Source: Terriglobia bacterium (GTDB lineage: Bacteria > Acidobacteriota > Terriglobia > Bryobacterales > Bryobacteraceae). Taken from it: 64,000 nucleotides of DNA. This document shows positions 19,059-29,351 of the stretch, in pieces (position 1 is the stretch's first letter; each line of letters starts with the position of its first letter). The notes beneath the pieces were generated by a model. The model was not told the origin of the DNA and ran no database searches. It saw only the letters and a program-made list of their open reading frames with translations. The stretch covers positions 1 through 64,000 of the forward strand of contig JAIQFK010000032.1 of the NCBI GenBank assembly GCA_020073305.1, written 5' to 3'. The position numbers and the translations under genes were made by a program.

Positions 19059-22000
19059 CAGTGAACCTCCCCGTGGGCGATCGCGATGGACCGGTCCTCA
19101 CGGCATTTCGCCTCGACTCGCTTAGGCCAGAAGCGTAAGGCGACGTGGCTCCACTCGTACCGGCCCGCCGCGAGTTCCTCCCATGCCTTCGCGGCTTCCT
19201 TCCATGGCACCACCGCGTGTAGCGGGGCGATGCTGAGAATCACCCCATCATTCAAGTCCGGGTCCCACCCTGGGCACCCCTGTTCAGCGTCCGGCAACCG
19301 ACCGTAAGCGACTGCCTCAATCTTTGCCCTGAAGTCGGCGAGTTCGCCGACGAGCGTCTCTTGGGCGTCTACTTCTTTCGCCAGCCGGCGCTCGTCCGCT
19401 CCGGCCTTGGCGTGTTTAGCGGCTTCATAGAGTCGGCGCAACTCATGTCGACGGCCCTCTTCGTGCTCAATCTTTGGCTCAATATAGTTCCGGAGCAAGT
19501 GAAAGAGGGTATCCCGCGTCAGACGGTGGTAGTAGAGCCAGACTCCGTAGGATTTTCGTGGCGACTGCAAGAGCCAATAGACGGGTGCCCTTCGCCGGCT
19601 CTTTGAGTAACGCTTGATGTGATCCTCAAAAAAATTCCGTGGATTGCGAAAGTAGGACCGAAGATCCTTCACGCCAAGCGTCTTGCAGACCGCATCCTCA
19701 ATCTCGTCTGCTCGATCTTTCCACACCACTCGAAGAACCTCGCGAACCCGAGCGACGACGTCGCGCGCGTGGCCCTCATCGTCCACGAGAATTCCGTCCC
19801 ACGGCAGACTCTGCAGTGGGTACTCGTCATCTTGGATGGTCGGTCTTTCAGCGGCTCCTTCAGGTGGAAGCCCATTCAAGCTGGGTTTCGCCCGCAGCCA
19901 CTCCTCGCTAACAATACAGCCGGCCTTCGCTGGCTGGCCATCCGACCCGACAAGCATGCCAGGTGAGCAGATCGGAGTCGAAACAAACGCATCAAATGAG
20001 GAAGCGACCAGCGATGGATCGCGACCGATCCGAATGTCCCAGCGGCCAAAGCAACAACCGATGGCATACGAGGCTACGACGGCTGCTGCGGAAGATTCGT
20101 CGAGCTCTTCAACAGCTACCTCCTCGTCAGGATTTCGGCCAACGACTTCCATCGCGAAGCTCGACGAGTCTACCTGATAAAGACCGTCTATAGCGCCAGA
20201 AATCCCTCGCTGATGATCTCGGATCACGTCGCCGTGCTCTTGATTCACGCTCGCACTGGGAAGGTCGACTGCGTCCCGGTTGACTTTAGGTGGCGCTATG
20301 AAAAACGGATCGGTCTCATCCCAGACCCATACCTGCCGATATCTGTTGACCAACTCTGAAACGAGCGCCTCGACGAGGCGGCGGACTTCACTGGTTGGCT
20401 CTATCCATGGCAGGTCCTTAATGGTTCCTGGCACAAAATAGGAAAAATTCTTTTGAACCTCGACTAGTGCCCTAATCAGGCTCGAGTTAATCCAACCCAG
20501 AAGATACTCTTTAGATATATCTGCATTTGGATAAATTGTCGGGGCGTTATGAGAGATCACGCATCCAGCCGGAAGCGCGCGAACAGTGAAGCCTTTCGCG
20601 CTTCGGCTCGTGAACGTGAGGCCCGCTTTGTAGTAGTATTTTGACCCTTGCCTGCTTTGGGCAGTCTGGCCATTCAACCGCACATTCACCTCGGCGAGCT
20701 CAGCACCATTGTTTCGGCGATTCACCAGGAGGTGCAGCGGCGTGTAGTATTTCGCGTATTCCCCTCCTTTTGAAAATGGCTCCCAGTGCCTTCCTGGCCC
20801 GATCCTGTCGGCTCCGACTTCCCAGGTGACTCGAAGAAATCGAAAATCGTCGAAAGTCGTGAGTCCCGTTCGCACGATTCCGGCAGCCGGTTCAAAACGA
20901 GCCTGATGAGCTAGTAAATGTGCGAGCCGATCGCCCACGGAATACAGAATCTTGGCTTCAGGTAGCTCTAAGAGACTCGATCTTTTCAAAGCATAGCGTC
21001 GCACACCGGAGGCTCGGTTCGAGCCCAATATGTTTGAGGGGTTCGGGACGTTTTCTGGACCGACGGCGCGGGCGTCAAATGCATCCAAAGGACCGTCCGG
21101 ATCGTTTCGATCAAGCACATATGCGCAGCTCTCTACGTAGGCTTCATCCATAACCCCCAGTCCGAGATCTAATAGAAGGCGCAATCGTGGGATGACGTCT
21201 CGGACCCGCCATTCTGCGAGCCGTGACATCGTGAGGAATCCACGAGACGTAATTGCGCCCACAAATCCGTGCTTAGAAATCTCAAGGGCACGCCGGACAA
21301 AGCTAGCGTAGATCTCAACGTAGGTCTCTGGAGATCGCTCTCGCAACGAAGAGAATACAGCCGATGTGGCAAGGCCAAACGGGGGATTCATAACGACCAC
21401 ATCAAATCGCTTACGGCAAACATCGACGAAAGCGAATCCTTGGGCCGCATCCTCGGCAAAGAGTCGGCGCGCTACACCGCGACCATTCTCCGCATGACGC
21501 GCATACCTACTCAGCTCTTCCAGTAGGCGTTCTTCGGCATCGTGCCAGAAGGTTTCTTCGGTAATGCCGGTCGTGTCAAATAAAATGCCCTGTTCGGCCT
21601 TGGGGCGTCTGGCCTCAGGCCACAGGAGCATCTGCTCCGCCTTGGTGCCTGCACCCCATTGACGTTTGGCCTCAGCTACCGCGACGGCAATCTCCTCCTC
21701 GACTCTCAGGAGCGAGCCGGCCTCACCCGCAAGTGCCATCTTGTCGAATACGACCCGCACAAGCTGGCGAAGCACGGGCAGTTGCAATCCGGCAAGAAAC
21801 TCGTCCAAAAGCGCGCGATCCCCAGGCATGGGTTCAGCGCAGACAATATTGGACCGGCGAATAAGCGGTCGATCGAATGCCTTCAGACCCAACTCTTGGT
21901 ATGCACGCTGGGCACGGAGCCATAGCGCCAAAGCCGCGATTTGGGTGGCCCGCAAGTCGATGTCGATGCCGTGGATGTTGTGCCGTAGGATTAGGCTTGG

Positions 22001-23509
22001 CAATTCACGTCGCAACAGGCCGACGTCACGGTAGTCGTCATGGAGAGATTGGCCAGTCTCTGTGAACGCCGGAACGCTCGGATCAGCCCACGCCTCCTCG
22101 TAGATAACAAAAAGAAGATCGAAAGCGTACAGCAGGAAATGGCCGCTACCACATGCGGGGTCCAAGATTCGGATGTCACGAGGATCTTTCATCGCGCGAT
22201 AGGGAACGACGAGGAGCTGACGGAGCAGCTCATCCTGAGAAGGTTCGCTCTCCGCGGGAGGAGCCTGCGGGGTTTCTTCCGGTGTCAGGAACGCTTCGTT
22301 CGGACGCCTCACTAGATACTGGCAAACATCGACAAGCTTGGTTCGTCCCTTGCGCATCTCATACCATGCACGTCCAAGCGTGTTGTCTGTGAGAAATTCG
22401 ACTACATACCGCGGCGTGTAAAACTGGTTCCGCACGGCGAGTTCGTACGAGTTGCGGGGCGCCTGTGCACCACCTTGCTGGGGGTCTCGTAACGCTTCTC
22501 GGTCCTCTTTCGGAGTAAAGTATTGGTAGATCCAACCGATGGTCTCATCCGACTTCCACACCTCGGCTGGGCAAGATTCATTCAACAACTTGAGTGCTCG
22601 GTTCAATGCATCCGGCCGAGGGAAAATCCTGGAGTGCGGTAGCGCCCGATCGAACAGTACACGCAGCTCGACAGCCGCGTCGTCAAAAAGTAGCTCTAGA
22701 TATCGCCGGTATCCGCCATCCGGTTGAGACGAGCAGACTTCCTCGCAGACACGCCTAAATAGTCTAAAACCGCTCGACTCCTGACCCCTTGAGACCGACT
22801 CTTGAATGAGGCCGCGCGCCTCCATCATCTTCAAGGCGGCCAGGCGGTTGAGGCTGGTGAAGCCTACCTCTCTCGTGAAGTGTTCAACCGCCTCCTGAGG
22901 CCTTCGGCCCGCAGCGATCTCATAGCGAATTGCGGATTCGATTGCTTCTCGGTCATGCCGCTTTTCTTGATCTACCGCGTCGGCGTCCAGGATCTGTCCA
23001 TCACGCAGAATCCGAAAGGTTCCTTCAAGTTGGATGCGTATATCCTCATTGAGCAGATCTCGGATCGCGCCCACCATCTTACGGATCTCGTTCCGGAGCG
23101 CTTTGCCCAGGCCCTCTGACTCACGCCCTGCCTTTCTTGTAACCTCCGTGAACCAAATCTGGTCAGTCCCAGTTCGTGCGCCCGAGCGCCGAAGGAACTC
23201 GTAGAGGGCCTCCTCGCGGGGGAGCGTCGTGAGATCTCCGCAGGCGCGGACGACGTCGGCGCGTCTCAGATTTGGGATGCGCCCCGAGAATGCAGGGAAG
23301 AGGTTCGGCGACTTTGTAGGCGCTGCGTCGGCGGCTTGTTTTGGTAGTCCCTGAAAACCCTCGAAGCCAAGCCGAGCAGCGTCTCCCAGTCCGTCGGCAT
23401 ACTGGAATGACCATTCCCGCCCATCGAACTCAAGATAGCCGACGACCAGATCGCGAGCGCCCTCCGCCCCGCCCCAGTGAACTTCCAAGGATGGAAGGAC
23501 TTTTATCAT
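19058..23509 (-). CDS. pglX: BREX adenine-specific DNA methyltransferase PglX
   Basis: 1483 residues, long even for the family. The N-terminal 430 residues are helical. The SAM-binding motif I ILDPACGSGHF lies at about residue 448, and the catalytic motif IV MNPPFG at about 705 marks an N6-adenine methyltransferase. A target-recognition region follows around residues 850-1050 (SKYYYKAGLTFTSRSAKGF, NAPTIYPN). The C-terminus contains a coiled helical stretch (about 1370-1440). PglX methylates one strand of a non-palindromic site in host DNA, which marks self. It starts two bases after the kinase gene stop (TAAATATG), and its stop overlaps the nuclease-like gene. Confidence 0.92.
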   Translation of the reverse strand: MIKVLPSLEVHWGGAEGARDLVVGYLEFDGREWSFQYADGLGDAARLGFEGFQGLPKQAADAAPTKSPNLFPAFSGRIPNLRRADVVRACGDLTTLPREEALYEFLRRSGARTGTDQIWFTEVTRKAGRESEGLGKALRNEIRKMVGAIRDLLNEDIRIQLEGTFRILRDGQILDADAVDQEKRHDREAIESAIRYEIAAGRRPQEAVEHFTREVGFTSLNRLAALKMMEARGLIQESVSRGQESSGFRLFRRVCEEVCSSQPDGGYRRYLELLFDDAAVELRVLFDRALPHSRIFPRPDALNRALKLLNESCPAEVWKSDETIGWIYQYFTPKEDREALRDPQQGGAQAPRNSYELAVRNQFYTPRYVVEFLTDNTLGRAWYEMRKGRTKLVDVCQYLVRRPNEAFLTPEETPQAPPAESEPSQDELLRQLLVVPYRAMKDPRDIRILDPACGSGHFLLYAFDLLFVIYEEAWADPSVPAFTETGQSLHDDYRDVGLLRRELPSLILRHNIHGIDIDLRATQIAALALWLRAQRAYQELGLKAFDRPLIRRSNIVCAEPMPGDRALLDEFLAGLQLPVLRQLVRVVFDKMALAGEAGSLLRVEEEIAVAVAEAKRQWGAGTKAEQMLLWPEARRPKAEQGILFDTTGITEETFWHDAEERLLEELSRYARHAENGRGVARRLFAEDAAQGFAFVDVCRKRFDVVVMNPPFGLATSAVFSSLRERSPETYVEIYASFVRRALEISKHGFVGAITSRGFLTMSRLAEWRVRDVIPRLRLLLDLGLGVMDEAYVESCAYVLDRNDPDGPLDAFDARAVGPENVPNPSNILGSNRASGVRRYALKRSSLLELPEAKILYSVGDRLAHLLAHQARFEPAAGIVRTGLTTFDDFRFLRVTWEVGADRIGPGRHWEPFSKGGEYAKYYTPLHLLVNRRNNGAELAEVNVRLNGQTAQSRQGSKYYYKAGLTFTSRSAKGFTVRALPAGCVISHNAPTIYPNADISKEYLLGWINSSLIRALVEVQKNFSYFVPGTIKDLPWIEPTSEVRRLVEALVSELVNRYRQVWVWDETDPFFIAPPKVNRDAVDLPSASVNQEHGDVIRDHQRGISGAIDGLYQVDSSSFAMEVVGRNPDEEVAVEELDESSAAAVVASYAIGCCFGRWDIRIGRDPSLVASSFDAFVSTPICSPGMLVGSDGQPAKAGCIVSEEWLRAKPSLNGLPPEGAAERPTIQDDEYPLQSLPWDGILVDDEGHARDVVARVREVLRVVWKDRADEIEDAVCKTLGVKDLRSYFRNPRNFFEDHIKRYSKSRRRAPVYWLLQSPRKSYGVWLYYHRLTRDTLFHLLRNYIEPKIEHEEGRRHELRRLYEAAKHAKAGADERRLAKEVDAQETLVGELADFRAKIEAVAYGRLPDAEQGCPGWDPDLNDGVILSIAPLHAVVPWKEAAKAWEELAAGRYEWSHVALRFWPKRVEAKCREDRSIAIAHGEVH

Positions 23510-23511
23510 AT

Positions 23512-24393
23512 TTATACCGCCAGGACCTCGAGGAGGCGTTGATGTCGAGTGCGTATGAGCGTTGCCGCCACCTGCCGTTGCGCCGGTGTCAACCAGGCGT
23601 CGGGAACGTCGTCGACGCAGTCGACAAGCACTGACGGGGCGGTATCGCGGAACCGTCCCTCTACCGCCCGAAGATCGCGAGGGAATTCAATTTTCAGGCG
23701 CGCGACGAAGTCAAAGTGGCGTAGCTTTAACGACCGGTCCCCTTCCTCCCAATAAATGCGCGACTCGCAGTTGCGTACCAGTCCATCGAATTGCATCTTG
23801 TCCCGAATGAGCTGTCCGCATTTGTCGCCATCGCACCGGGCGATCAGCGACGAGCCATTGTCAAAAAATGGCGCGAAATACTGGAAAGAGTTCGAGACGA
23901 AACCCCAGTTGTTAACGTGCCGGTCGACATTGCCGACCAGTGCGTCCAGGAGAATCATTTCATGGAGACGGAGGCCGATGGCCGGAAGGATCATGACTTT
24001 GCGGATGCGCTGATATGTGTGCGCCTTATAGTCCCAAGGGTCGAAGCCGTCGAACAAGCCGGCGAAGACCTCGCCACCGTGAACCAGACGCTCGCCGTCG
24101 CCGAGAAACGAGTAGATTACCGAGCCGAGAAATTCCCCTCTGCGTGCATACGCGACCGCAGGGACTGCCAGGCCCAGCGCACCGGCGATCAACGCTGTCA
24201 GCTTTTCACAGACGTGTTCGCAGGTGCCTGGTTTTGGATGCTTGAAGAGCGCGCGTCGCCCCGTCTCCGGGTCGTAGACCCACACCTTGTCTCGCGTGCC
24301 TGGCGGCAACAAGCCACCGATCTCAGGCCAGCTAGTCGCATCAATGACCTCTGCCATGGTGTCCGCAATGAATGTTTCACTCAAGAATGACAC
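23512..24393 (-). CDS. HipA/CtkA-like serine/threonine kinase inside the BREX operon
   Basis: 293 residues from a GTG with GGAAGG upstream, overlapping the brxC stop by 17 bases. The kinase signature is clear: a likely ATP-binding Lys in RALFKHPKP (about residue 51), a catalytic loop GNVDRHVNNWGF at about 153-164 (Asp, Arg, His, Asn as in HipA and CtkA), and a metal-binding FFDNGSSL at about 175. It lacks the HipA N-terminal domain and there is no hipB partner, so it is not a standard toxin-antitoxin kinase. In BREX type 2 (Pgl) the PglW protein is a Ser/Thr kinase; this gene may play a similar regulatory or effector part here. Its place between brxC and pglX is unusual. The target is unknown. 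Confidence 0.8.
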   Translation of the reverse strand: MSFLSETFIADTMAEVIDATSWPEIGGLLPPGTRDKVWVYDPETGRRALFKHPKPGTCEHVCEKLTALIAGALGLAVPAVAYARRGEFLGSVIYSFLGDGERLVHGGEVFAGLFDGFDPWDYKAHTYQRIRKVMILPAIGLRLHEMILLDALVGNVDRHVNNWGFVSNSFQYFAPFFDNGSSLIARCDGDKCGQLIRDKMQFDGLVRNCESRIYWEEGDRSLKLRHFDFVARLKIEFPRDLRAVEGRFRDTAPSVLVDCVDDVPDAWLTPAQRQVAATLIRTRHQRLLEVLAV

Positions 24394-27300
24394 GGCTTCC
24401 TTCCGCGATGAGTTTCAGGCAGTGGTCTCGCAGGGCCTGAAACGATTCTTCGAACTCCTGCTCAGTCGATACCGCGGCGCGGAAGAAATCCCTCACCTTG
24501 ACCCGCTTTATCTGCTGCGACTCCTCGGGAGGCACCAGCAGCGCTTCCAATTTCACAGCCGCGTCTTGGCGGAGGCGTTCGACGGCAAGAATGTCGGTTT
24601 CCATTTGCTCGATGGAAGGGTACGTCTGGACGTCTTGGGGAGCTGCTCCGTCACCGGAACGAGCACGCACTGGGCTTAGTATTTCTTCCCGCGCTGCCGG
24701 CGGAAGCTCGCCCCATTCCGGCCGGCCCGTGAGGCCAGACATCAGTTCGTCGTAGGCACTTCGGCGTCGGTGCCAGGCCTCAGCATAGAGATCGCGGTAG
24801 GAGCGCTCGACCACCGCGACGTCACCCGCTATCTGGGGCAGACGGTCACAGAAGCCCGCCGTGCCAAGGGCGGAGGCCAGGCGGTCAGCGGCTTCAGCGA
24901 CCGCGCTCTCGTTGGTCCTGGCTCTGAGGGTTGGTCCGAGCACTTCAACCGCGCGCCTAGCAACTTTCAAGGTGGCGAGGTTGCCCGGGGAGAGAGCGCT
25001 GGCCAACCGCGCTCCCTTGGCCAGAGCTTCCCGAATGGACTTGGCTTCGACAGCGAAGGTCCGTACCGCCTCGTCGGCTGAAGATTCAAGGATGGATCGC
25101 AGAGTGGAGTGAAGCTCGTCAACTTCATCGATCCCGGGCAGCCCGTGAGCCTCCAGCTTGGCCCGCAAAGGCAGTAACGCATCGTACTCGGGCCGGAGTC
25201 GTCCTTTCAGTGCATCGAAGATCGCAGTCTCTTCGATTTCGACCTCTTCGCCGAATATCTCCTGAAATGCCCGAGCGGCAGCAACCAAATCCTCGAACTT
25301 GACCTGGTCTTGTCGGGGTCGGAACGCCGCCGCCCGGAATGCAGGGATCTTTGAAAAGGGCTCACGAACGCCCGCGTCGGACACGCTCTTTCGCCAGCCT
25401 CCCTGCGCGAAGACCTCGATGACGGCACCGCGGAACAGGGTGGCCACAACCATCATGAGAACGTCAAGCTCCCAACCGTATGGAGCTGCGTGAAAGTGCC
25501 CTTCCAGCAGCTTGCCCGTAACCTTCTCGCCATAGGCGTTGCGCGCCGCGATGTAATTCGAAACTTCGTTGGCGACTGGTGCCCCCGTATTCACCACGTA
25601 ACGGCCGCCCTGCGACACCACCAGGTTGACCATTGCGTCGTAGAAGACCGTCGGCAACCCACCGAGATTTGTGACTTTCAGGATCTCTTCGCTCTCGTTT
25701 CCCTTTACAGTGACCGAACCGAGATCGAACTTGCTATAGACCTGGGGCACAGCAATCTCAAGGCTTCCGCGCACGACTTCAGTCAGCGTGGAACCTAAGC
25801 TCCGCAACTCTCGTTGTACTCCCTGGAAGTAAGAGTTCCCGGAGCAGATGGCACTTTGGAATTTGGTACGGAGTTCTCGGAGAAAAGCTGCCTCTCGGGC
25901 TTTCTCGTCGTTCAAGAGTTGCGCCTCATCTTGCGATTTGATTCCTCGCTCGTGCCGCTGGATCATCTCGCGGGACCGATGCAGTTCCCTAATAAGCCGG
26001 AAAACATCATCTGGCAGCCCAGCTACGAAAGGCACCGACGGCGGTTCCGTGAAAGCCTTCTCCCATCGCTGCCACTCCTCGCTGCCCAGCTTGCGCGCTT
26101 CCGCACATGCGTCTGAAAAGGCCGGGCCTTCCTCGGTGAATGTCAGCCGGAAGGGTAGGTCCCCTTCACGACCAAGTCGGTCCCCATTCACGATCACGAG
26201 TGGAACAAAATTCCTGAAGCCCTTGTGACGATAGGGCTTCACCGCTTCGAATAGATCCTCTAAGATCTCTTTCTGAAGACGGCTCTGATCGGATGGCTTC
26301 GAATCGATACCCTGTCGTTCTTCCTCCCACCGTTTGCCCTCCGCCGAGAGCAGTTCGTAACCGTGTTCTCCCAGCTTCACTTTCTGAGCTTCTACCAGCC
26401 AATCCAGCGCCGTCTGTACTTCTGAGTGGAGAGGGGTCGCATCAACCGCAGGATGCAGCACCGCAGCGATATTGGCGATTGTGCGCGGCACGCCTCGCAC
26501 GAACTGGAGCAGACAGATCGCTTTCGCCACCTTCGCCACCAGCGGGATCTCCGTGCTTGCCTTCGCAATGTCCGAAATATCCTTCCGCTTGTCGTGGGAA
26601 ATGTTGCCTTCCACGAGGTCGTAGATCATGTCGAGCGTTACAAGGCGACCGACTGGCTGCGAACCGAGCTTCACGCGATCATTGATGATCACTTGTTGAG
26701 CTAGCTTGATGATGGTGCGGTTCGATCCTCCGGTGTGTCGGCTTGCGCCGGGCTGGCTCCTTAGGCCCGCAACAATGTCGATGATCAGGTCAATCTGGTA
26801 AGGGACGAACGGATATAGATCAGTAAAGGCCCGTGCATCGAGCTTCACCTCTCGAATCTTGCTCTGAAGGCGTGTGTGAGTCGCGACAGCGCCCTTGGAC
26901 CGTTCGTACAGATCGGCCAGTTGCTTCTCCGCGTCTGGGCTCTTCGTGAGAACGCGCCTCGACGTCACTTCGGAAATGTCTGCCGGTGCCAAGTCGATCT
27001 CGATAGGGAAGCGTGCCTTGAGCCGCGGAAGCTCTACTTTTTTCCCTTCGAGGTTATCGACAACCTCGCCGAGCTGCTCCTGGGAGGTAACGACGACCCA
27101 AGCCTGGCCTTTCCACTGGCCCTTTTGCGCCAGGTTTTTCCCTACGCGGCCAAAAGCCTGCACGACTCCTTGGAGATCGAGCATCTTATCGGTGCTGCGG
27201 GAGACGTACTGGCCTACCTCGTCGATAACGAAAACCAGAGCGCGCCCTTGCCTCCGGCGACGAACGAGTTCGTAGGCCCTTTCTGCAAGAAGATTTGGGG

Positions 27301-28003
27301 ATATGTCTACTTCAAATTGTGTGTGTGCCCAACTGTCCGCGTGGGAATAGCGGAGCGGGTCCATTTCGTGGAGGATGACGCTGGCTTCGTTGAAGACCTT
27401 GTTAACGATGAGACGCCCGCGTTCCCAGGGCTTGCCCCACTTTTGTTCGTACCGCCTTCGGAATTCATCCAGCTCGTCTTCTCCTTCGAGGTCGATCTCA
27501 AGCTGAGCCAACTTGAAGTCGTCCGAGTATTCGAACTGGCGCAGAAGGGCCTTGTACATCACTTCGGTGATCCTCTCTGATCCGCTTCGAACACCGCGAT
27601 CGGTAGAGATATCGAAGATGACGGCCGTTGTGGGGATTCGCTCGTTAATAATCCTAAGGAGTGCCTGGGTCCGGTCATCGGCCGCCCTTCCCACAAACAG
27701 GTCTGACGCGGAGTTTCCTCGCACGGCACGGCCTTCAAGGATGTACCCGAGAATCTTGGCAAACGAGGATTTTCCACTTCCAAAGAAGCCTGAAATCCAA
27801 ATGCCGATTCCTTCATGGGGATTATCGGGTGTGGCTCGATAACTTTCCAGGACCTTCAGGAACCCTTCGCGGATGCTGTCGGTGACCTCGTACTCGCTGA
27901 TTTCTTCTTCGACAGCTTCAGGATTGGCCTGGTCGACTTTGATGACCTCTTCAATATGCCGATCAATTGGTTTCCAAAAGAGTGAGCGAATTTCGTCTGG
28001 CAT
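24377..28003 (-). CDS. brxC: BREX P-loop ATPase BrxC
   Basis: About 1208 residues from the ATG at 28003, which sits seven bases after a GAGAGGT ribosome site; a GTG at 28012 gives three more residues. The BrxC/PglY family is shown by the N-terminal SLFWKPIDRHIEEVIKVD, Walker A GFFGSGKSS at about residue 72, and the long helical C-terminus. The size matches the family (about 1200). BrxC is a large AAA-like ATPase required for exclusion, probably a platform or motor for PglX-PglZ. It begins 12 bases after the BrxB stop and its end overlaps the kinase gene. Confidence 0.92.
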   Translation of the reverse strand: MPDEIRSLFWKPIDRHIEEVIKVDQANPEAVEEEISEYEVTDSIREGFLKVLESYRATPDNPHEGIGIWISGFFGSGKSSFAKILGYILEGRAVRGNSASDLFVGRAADDRTQALLRIINERIPTTAVIFDISTDRGVRSGSERITEVMYKALLRQFEYSDDFKLAQLEIDLEGEDELDEFRRRYEQKWGKPWERGRLIVNKVFNEASVILHEMDPLRYSHADSWAHTQFEVDISPNLLAERAYELVRRRRQGRALVFVIDEVGQYVSRSTDKMLDLQGVVQAFGRVGKNLAQKGQWKGQAWVVVTSQEQLGEVVDNLEGKKVELPRLKARFPIEIDLAPADISEVTSRRVLTKSPDAEKQLADLYERSKGAVATHTRLQSKIREVKLDARAFTDLYPFVPYQIDLIIDIVAGLRSQPGASRHTGGSNRTIIKLAQQVIINDRVKLGSQPVGRLVTLDMIYDLVEGNISHDKRKDISDIAKASTEIPLVAKVAKAICLLQFVRGVPRTIANIAAVLHPAVDATPLHSEVQTALDWLVEAQKVKLGEHGYELLSAEGKRWEEERQGIDSKPSDQSRLQKEILEDLFEAVKPYRHKGFRNFVPLVIVNGDRLGREGDLPFRLTFTEEGPAFSDACAEARKLGSEEWQRWEKAFTEPPSVPFVAGLPDDVFRLIRELHRSREMIQRHERGIKSQDEAQLLNDEKAREAAFLRELRTKFQSAICSGNSYFQGVQRELRSLGSTLTEVVRGSLEIAVPQVYSKFDLGSVTVKGNESEEILKVTNLGGLPTVFYDAMVNLVVSQGGRYVVNTGAPVANEVSNYIAARNAYGEKVTGKLLEGHFHAAPYGWELDVLMMVVATLFRGAVIEVFAQGGWRKSVSDAGVREPFSKIPAFRAAAFRPRQDQVKFEDLVAAARAFQEIFGEEVEIEETAIFDALKGRLRPEYDALLPLRAKLEAHGLPGIDEVDELHSTLRSILESSADEAVRTFAVEAKSIREALAKGARLASALSPGNLATLKVARRAVEVLGPTLRARTNESAVAEAADRLASALGTAGFCDRLPQIAGDVAVVERSYRDLYAEAWHRRRSAYDELMSGLTGRPEWGELPPAAREEILSPVRARSGDGAAPQDVQTYPSIEQMETDILAVERLRQDAAVKLEALLVPPEESQQIKRVKVRDFFRAAVSTEQEFEESFQALRDHCLKLIAEGSRVILE

Positions 28004-28015
28004 GCGAGCCACCTC

Positions 28016-28582
28016 TCAGTAGATTTTGGGCCGATAGTTGTGGTCGGCTTCGCACACGCCCATGAAGCTGAGTCCGACGGTCCCCTGCAGGACCCCTGGG
28101 TAAAGAAGCACCGTCGGCACGTGGATTTTACCCCGCATGTTTTCGAGAACAGCGGAGGTCCGAAAGGCGGGATACAGCGCCTCAGCGCGGGTTAGAAATG
28201 CTACCGCGCGCTTGGGATCGTGGTCCTTAAGTTGTTCTGCAATAAGTGTGTCGAGGGGTTGGAGATCGGTGAGCACGTTGTGGACGGTGTCGATGGTGCG
28301 TTCGAGCCCGTCCGAAACCTCTCCTTCGAATAGGCTGTCAAGGCCAACCTCGCTGTCGAGAGCCCGGAACATAAGGTCGGCGAGCGAGATCTCGATAACG
28401 TTCTTGCCATGCTGCCGGCGAAGGCGTGTCGCTAAAAGAGCCACTTCGCTGCGCGCGTCGAGTTCGTCCTCGGGTTCATACTGGAGGATCGCGAACGGCA
28501 TGTCATGGTAGGCGCTGATGCGCAACTCCGGGGCCGTCAGATCATCCTCAAGCATACGAATGCGCTCTTTGAGCGAGGGCAT
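28016..28582 (-). CDS. brxB: BREX protein BrxB (DUF1788)
   Basis: 188 residues from the ATG at 28582, chosen because GGAGG lies six bases upstream; the longest frame (28627) would overlap brxA more and has no ribosome site. The DUF1788 pattern is seen: SLKERIRMLEDDL at the start, ELRISAYHDMPFAILQYEP, and a C-terminal VPTVLLYPGVLQGTVGLSFMG. BrxB is a small core BREX protein of unknown biochemistry. It overlaps brxA by 35 bases and precedes brxC by 12. Confidence 0.9.
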   Translation of the reverse strand: MPSLKERIRMLEDDLTAPELRISAYHDMPFAILQYEPEDELDARSEVALLATRLRRQHGKNVIEISLADLMFRALDSEVGLDSLFEGEVSDGLERTIDTVHNVLTDLQPLDTLIAEQLKDHDPKRAVAFLTRAEALYPAFRTSAVLENMRGKIHVPTVLLYPGVLQGTVGLSFMGVCEADHNYRPKIY

Positions 28583-29351
28583 CAACAGCCTCCATGTGGT
28601 TTGAGAAATGCCAGTCCACGCGGACAACGTGGCCGGCGGCGTTGTACTTCAGCCAATCCTCTTGATGAGCGCGCAGGAACATATGCTCCACGTCTCGATG
28701 GTTGAGGAAAAACAGGCGCCAATCGGGGTGCTCAATCATCCTGCTCGCGCTCACAACTCGCTCCTTCAGGTAGTACGCCACGTAGACGAATACCTCCATG
28801 GGCAGCGCAACTGGGGCTAGGTGCTTTCGCACCGCTCCTTCGAGTACATGAAAGTCACGGCAAGCCGCGAGAAGACCTCGCGCTACCTTGGTACGAGTGG
28901 CAGGCGACCACGGACGATCGAATTGCCCGCTCCGTTGCAATCTCAAGAGAAATTCCTCCGCTTCGGTGATGCTGACTCCATAACCTCCTTGGCTGTGCTT
29001 CCGATTCAGAAATTCTCCAGCGAAGTCGTAAAGCAGATGATCGGCCAGCGCAGTGTGGTAGTAGAAAACCCGATCCACAACGGCAGGTGCTACTCCTGAC
29101 TCCAGCAGTCGGCGCACCGGCATCGCGCCGGGTGTCCCGGTCGCAGTGAATCGGGGTTTGAAGATGCGCTTTACAATGTCGCGAACGCGGCGGCGGGAGA
29201 GTTTCCCCAGCACGTTTTGCGCACTTACCCTCTCTAGAAACTGATCGATGGATTCCGTGGGCAGCCACTCCAGCAAAAGGATGCGGCACTCCCGGATCAG
29301 GGCACCGCCCTTTTGGATGTTCGTGGTGTAATGACGCTCGTGCCCGCTCAC
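28548..29351 (-). CDS. brxA: BREX protein BrxA (DUF1819)
   Basis: 267 residues from a GTG that overlaps the brxE stop (GTGA). The DUF1819 family is recognised by YTTNIQKGGALIRE at the N-terminus, the all-helical body, and FLRAHQEDWLKYNAAG near the C-terminus. It is slightly longer than typical family members (about 200). BrxA structures show a NusB-like helical fold, and DNA binding has been proposed. It is tightly coupled to both neighbours. Confidence 0.88.
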   Translation of the reverse strand: MSGHERHYTTNIQKGGALIRECRILLLEWLPTESIDQFLERVSAQNVLGKLSRRRVRDIVKRIFKPRFTATGTPGAMPVRRLLESGVAPAVVDRVFYYHTALADHLLYDFAGEFLNRKHSQGGYGVSITEAEEFLLRLQRSGQFDRPWSPATRTKVARGLLAACRDFHVLEGAVRKHLAPVALPMEVFVYVAYYLKERVVSASRMIEHPDWRLFFLNHRDVEHMFLRAHQEDWLKYNAAGHVVRVDWHFSNHMEAVDALAQRAHSYA

